Shown: positions 60,437-64,000 of the stretch, one piece after another
Numbering within the stretch: position 1 is the first letter of the stretch
Layout: each line of letters starts with the position of its first letter
Origin: Streptomyces sp. NL15-2K
GTDB lineage: Bacteria; Actinomycetota; Actinomycetes; Streptomycetales; Streptomycetaceae
Direction: 5' to 3'
NCBI RefSeq assembly: GCF_030551255.1
Contig: NZ_CP130630.1
Span: 8,413,501 to 8,477,500, forward strand
DNA: 64,000 nucleotides
Notes under the pieces: model-generated
Told to the model about the DNA's origin: nothing
What the model saw: the letters and a program-made list of their open reading frames with translations, nothing else
The model's database searches: none
Translations under genes and position numbers: made by a program

Positions 60437-61360
60437 ATGGCGGACACGGCCATACGTACGCGTAAGCAGAAACCGGCAACCGGTGCGGCTAGGAAAGTGG
60501 GACGGATACCGCGCGCCGCCGTGCACCACCCCTGGTGGTTCGCGCTGCCCGCGATCGCCGTCTTCGCGGGCTTCTTCCTGGTGCCGAACCTGCTCAACTT
60601 CTACTACCCGTTCACCAACTGGTCCTCGTACCACGCGGACATCGCCTTCACCGGCCTGGACAACTTCAAGACCATCGCCGACGACGGCTCGCTGGTGCGG
60701 GCGATCCGCACGACCCTGGTGTACGCGCTGCTGGCGGCGCTGTTCCAGAACGGCTTCGGGCTCGTGCTCGCGCTGCTGCTGGAGGACGACACCCGCTTCA
60801 ACCGGTTCTTCCGTGCCGTCTTCTTCCTGCCGGTGCTCATCTCGGCGCTCGCCACCGGTTATGTCTTCCAGGCCCTCCTCGACCAGGACGGAGCCGTCAA
60901 CTCCGTCCTCGGCACGGACATCCCGTGGCTGGGCTCGACCACCTGGACGCTGGTCCTGGTCACCCTCATCCACGGCTGGAAGTGGATGGGCCTGGCCATG
61001 CTGATCTACCTGGCCGGGCTCAAGGGCATCCCCGGCGAGATGCTGGAGGCCGCCAAGTGCGACGGCGCGGGACCCTGGCGGACCTTCTGGTCGGTGCGCT
61101 GGCCGATGCTCGCGCCGGCCGTCACCTTCAACGTCACCACCGCGCTGATCGGCTCGATGAACACCTTCGACATCGTGCAGGCCACCACGGGCGGCGGCCC
61201 CGCGGCCTCCACGGAGGTCTTCAACATCTACATGTTCCGGATCTTCGGACAGGGCCTGTACGCCCAGGCCTCCACCATGAGCCTCGTCCTCTTCCTGGTC
61301 GTGGTCGCCATCGCGATCCCGCTCGTCATCGGACTGCGGCGAAGGGAGCAGATGCTGTGA
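60437..61360 (+). CDS. Sugar ABC transporter permease
   Basis: A 307-residue CUT1 permease (UgpA/MalF type). It has six helices, preceded by about 28 basic residues. The coupling motif is EAAKCDGAGPWRTFWSVRWP. It is 24 bp after the binding protein, with GCGGGGA before the ATG. The stop overlaps the next GTG. Confidence 0.9.
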   Translation: MADTAIRTRKQKPATGAARKVGRIPRAAVHHPWWFALPAIAVFAGFFLVPNLLNFYYPFTNWSSYHADIAFTGLDNFKTIADDGSLVRAIRTTLVYALLAALFQNGFGLVLALLLEDDTRFNRFFRAVFFLPVLISALATGYVFQALLDQDGAVNSVLGTDIPWLGSTTWTLVLVTLIHGWKWMGLAMLIYLAGLKGIPGEMLEAAKCDGAGPWRTFWSVRWPMLAPAVTFNVTTALIGSMNTFDIVQATTGGGPAASTEVFNIYMFRIFGQGLYAQASTMSLVLFLVVVAIAIPLVIGLRRREQML

Positions 61361-62187
61361 ACCCGTCCGTCGCCTGGCGGTACGGCCGCCCGGCCCTCGT
61401 CCTGTTGATCGCGGGGCTCGCCGTCGGCGTACCCCTGTGGCTCGTCGCCGTCACCTCCGCCAAACCGCAGGCGGAGGCCATCAAGCCGAACCTGGACCTG
61501 CCGCGGCACTGGCAGCCCGGCAGCAACTACCAGGACGCCGTCAGCCAGGGCGAGATGCTGCGCGGCTTCTTCAACTCGCTGCTGGTCGTGGTGCCTTCGG
61601 TGGCCCTCGTCCTGATCCTCGGGGCGGGCGCCGCCTGGGTCTTCGCCCGCCGCAAGTCCAAGCTGGTCTCGGCCGCGTACGCGCTGTGCGTCAGCGGACT
61701 GCTGCTGCCACCGGCCGTCATCACCATCGTGATGGAGCTCCGGCAGCTGGGGCTCGCGAACACCCGGCCCGGCATGATCGCCGTCTACACCGGCATGTAC
61801 CTGTCGACGTCGATCTTCTTCATGACCGGCTTCATCCGCGCCATCCCCGTCGAACTGGAGGAGGCGGCGCGGATCGACGGGGCGAAGCCGTCCCGGATCT
61901 TCCTCAGGATCGTCCTTCCGCTGCTCAGGCCGGTGATCGCCACCGCGACGATCATGGTGATGCTCTACGCCTGGAGCGATGTCTTCTACGCGTTCTTCGT
62001 CCTCGGCGGCGGCCAGCGGGCCACCCTCCCGCTGAACCTCTACCAGGTCGCCAGCGCCCAGCTCTACCTCAACAACTGGCATCTCGTCTTCGCGTACGTC
62101 GTGGTGATGAGCCTGCCCATGGTCGCCGTGTTCCTCGTCGGCCAGCGAAAGATCGTGTCCGGAATCACCAGTGGAGCCGTCAAATGA
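61357..62187 (+). CDS. Sugar ABC transporter permease
   Basis: A 276-residue CUT1 permease (UgpE/MalG type). It has six helices and the coupling motif EAARIDGAKPSRIFLRIVLP. The GTG start overlaps the preceding stop (GTGA), with AAGGGAG 10 nt upstream. No ATPase gene follows; a shared MsiK-type ATPase encoded elsewhere is expected. Confidence 0.9.
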   Translation: MNPSVAWRYGRPALVLLIAGLAVGVPLWLVAVTSAKPQAEAIKPNLDLPRHWQPGSNYQDAVSQGEMLRGFFNSLLVVVPSVALVLILGAGAAWVFARRKSKLVSAAYALCVSGLLLPPAVITIVMELRQLGLANTRPGMIAVYTGMYLSTSIFFMTGFIRAIPVELEEAARIDGAKPSRIFLRIVLPLLRPVIATATIMVMLYAWSDVFYAFFVLGGGQRATLPLNLYQVASAQLYLNNWHLVFAYVVVMSLPMVAVFLVGQRKIVSGITSGAVK

Positions 62188-62203
62188 CCGGAGGTCCAGC
62201 AGC

Positions 62204-64000
62204 GTGATCGCCCCCACCCGCACGAGAGCCAGAACAGCCCTGCTCACAGCCGTACTCGGAGCGGCCGTCATGGCAGGCACCCTCCCCGCCACGGGTTCCG
62301 CGGCGGCTGCCGCCGACCCGCAGCGCCTCAGCGTCGACCTCGCCGCCTCCGAGGGCCCGGTGATGCGCGGCGCCAACGGTGCGCTGTACGGGCTCAGCGA
62401 CGACGGGGTGCCCAGCGACGCCGCCCTGGAGCCCCTGAAGATCACCAGCATCTCGCAGAAGCCGGAGGGCGGCGCCCAGCACCCCAACGGCGACGCGCTC
62501 ACCGTATCCAAGTCGTTCTTCCGCAACGGCGGCGGCGAGATCAACGTGATGATGCAGGACATCTACGCCAAGTGGCCCTACGAGGACCTCGGCATCGACG
62601 ACTACCTCCCCAAGGTCGACAAGATCACCAAGGAGGTGTCGGCGGACCCGAACAGCGACCGTTTCGTCTACATCCCGTTCAACGAGCCCGACCAGATCTG
62701 GTACAACCTCGGCACCTCCGACCAGGCGCAGTACGAGAAGAACCGCGACCGGTTCTTCAAGGACTGGAAGACGGTGTACCAGCGCATCCGCGCGATCGAC
62801 CCCGACGCGCGGATCGCGGGCCCGAACGAATCCAGCTACCACACGCGCCTGCTGACCGACTTCCTCGCCTTCGCCAAGCGCGAGAACGTCATGCCCCAGG
62901 TGATGACCTGGCACGAGCTGGGCTCCGGCTCCCTGCGCGACTTCCAGGGCCACTACGACAACTACCGTTCGATCGAGCGCGAGCTGGGCATAGCACCCCT
63001 GAAGATCAACATCGACGAGTACGCCAACCGCCGCGACCTGTCCGTCCCCGGGCAGCTCGTGCAGTGGGTCTCGATGTTCGAGCGGAACAAGGTGTACGCC
63101 AACCAGGCCTACTGGGACGCGGCCGGCAACATGGACGGCAACGTCGTCCGGTCCAACATCCCCAACGGCGGCTGGTGGTTCTTCCGCTGGTACGCGGGGC
63201 TGACCGGCAACACCGTCAAGGTGAGCCCGCCGCAGGCCAACACCATCGACACCCTCCAGGGACTCGCCTCCCTCGACACCTCCCGCCGCCAGGCCCAGGT
63301 CCTGCTCGGCGGCTCGGCCGGCGACTCCGACGTGGTCGTACAGAACGTCTCCCGGTCCGTCTTCGGCCGCACGGTCACCGCGACCGTCGCCGAGGCCGCC
63401 TGGTCCGGCTACGAAGGCCGGCACGCCACACCGCGCGTCCTCACCCGGACGAAGGTGAACGTGGCGGCCGACGGCACGGTGACCGTCCCGCTGCGCGGCA
63501 TGCACAAGATGGCGGCGTACCGCGTCGTCCTCACCCCCGGCGGCTCCGGCACCCCGACCGCCGCCTCCATCCCCTGGACCTCCTCCTACGAGGCCGAGGA
63601 CGCCGCCATCACCGGCGGCCAGGTCTACACCCAGGGCACGGTCAGCAACGCCAACGGCTACGCGGCCTCCGGCACGAAGGACGTCGGCTCGCTCAACACC
63701 GACTCCAGCAAGGTCGACTTCACGGTGACGGTGCCGCGCGACGGGACGTACGACCTGGCGATCCTCTACGGCAACCAGTCCGGCACCCCGGCCACACAGA
63801 AGCTGTCGATCGACGGCGCCGCCCCGGTCACGGTCACCTACCCCTCCACCGAGAACTGGACCTACCGCGCCAAGAAGGACGTCGGCGTGCGGCTGTCGGC
63901 CGGCACCCACAAGCTGACCCTGGCCAAGGGCGCCGCCGAGGTCACCCTCGACCGCGTCGACCTCACGGCCCGCAGCGGCGCGCCGTCCGCCTCCTACGAG
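62204..64000 (+). CDS. Secreted clan GH-A glycosidase with CBM35-like domain (3' end outside window)
   Basis: The reading frame is open for 599 codons to the window edge. GTG 62,204 has GGAGG 7-8 nt upstream and follows the permease by 16 bp. A Tat-less signal peptide ends near SAAAA (residue 37). The catalytic part looks like a clan GH-A (GH39-like) barrel: candidate acid/base E161 in FNEPDQ, nucleophile E272 in NIDEYAN. From about residue 460 a CBM6/35-type domain starts (SYEAEDAAITGG, then NNxDSSKVDFTVTVP-like strands). It probably trims a plant polysaccharide outside the cell for the importer. The exact family is not recognised. Confidence 0.75.
   Translation, partial: MIAPTRTRARTALLTAVLGAAVMAGTLPATGSAAAAADPQRLSVDLAASEGPVMRGANGALYGLSDDGVPSDAALEPLKITSISQKPEGGAQHPNGDALTVSKSFFRNGGGEINVMMQDIYAKWPYEDLGIDDYLPKVDKITKEVSADPNSDRFVYIPFNEPDQIWYNLGTSDQAQYEKNRDRFFKDWKTVYQRIRAIDPDARIAGPNESSYHTRLLTDFLAFAKRENVMPQVMTWHELGSGSLRDFQGHYDNYRSIERELGIAPLKINIDEYANRRDLSVPGQLVQWVSMFERNKVYANQAYWDAAGNMDGNVVRSNIPNGGWWFFRWYAGLTGNTVKVSPPQANTIDTLQGLASLDTSRRQAQVLLGGSAGDSDVVVQNVSRSVFGRTVTATVAEAAWSGYEGRHATPRVLTRTKVNVAADGTVTVPLRGMHKMAAYRVVLTPGGSGTPTAASIPWTSSYEAEDAAITGGQVYTQGTVSNANGYAASGTKDVGSLNTDSSKVDFTVTVPRDGTYDLAILYGNQSGTPATQKLSIDGAAPVTVTYPSTENWTYRAKKDVGVRLSAGTHKLTLAKGAAEVTLDRVDLTARSGAPSASYE

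Overview
The window is a stretch of a Streptomyces (or very close actinomycete) chromosome. It has very high GC with strong G/C bias at third codon positions, frequent GTG and TTG starts, GGAGG-type ribosome sites, TGATG/ATGA/GTGA stop-start overlaps, Tat-type RR signal peptides and many Streptomyces-type families. No rRNA, tRNA or CRISPR array is visible.

Bases 1-31,100 look like conserved core chromosome. An ABC ATPase/permease pair comes first. It is followed by a polyamine-to-GABA utilisation region: class III aminotransferase, Lrp regulator, aldehyde dehydrogenase, then after a break a second aldehyde dehydrogenase, PotD-A-B-C spermidine/putrescine importer, FAD amine oxidoreductase, GabT, and a PucR-type regulator. 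A further semialdehyde dehydrogenase at 36.5 kb belongs with them. The order resembles what I remember of the S. coelicolor SCO5655-SCO5679 region (memory, not a search). Between these lie an HXXEE membrane protein, a serine hydrolase, a membrane-anchored sigma factor, a glycerophosphodiesterase, an adenosine-deaminase-family enzyme, a DUF4190-like protein and a NADAR protein.

Two accessory genes sit in this metabolic frame, at 21.1-24.6 kb and 38.1-40.9 kb. They share a P-loop NTPase core and a long TPR-like tail but carry different N-terminal effectors: an alpha/beta hydrolase with a full Ser-Asp-His triad in one, an Mrr-like nuclease domain in the other. They look like modular conflict (defence) proteins and are the most interesting system here. 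A small island at about 31.5-36.4 kb holds an overlapping set of small mobile-element genes, a divergent XRE/DUF5919-type regulator and an intact IS1182-like transposon (33,588-35,989) that carries a GNAT acetyltransferase between its inverted repeats.

Bases 40.9-64 kb are two adjacent plant-polysaccharide loci. The first (GH3, sugar ABC importer, GH74, GH42, GH95, GH12) fits xyloglucan breakdown and is flanked by two copies of the palindrome TCGAAGCGCTTCGA. The GH95 gene contains a 12-copy 24-bp repeat and an in-frame 198-bp insertion with terminal inverted repeats. The second (GH36 alpha-galactosidase, LacI regulator, ABC importer, and a clan GH-A enzyme with a CBM that runs off the window) is controlled by twin TGTGACCGGTCACA sites.
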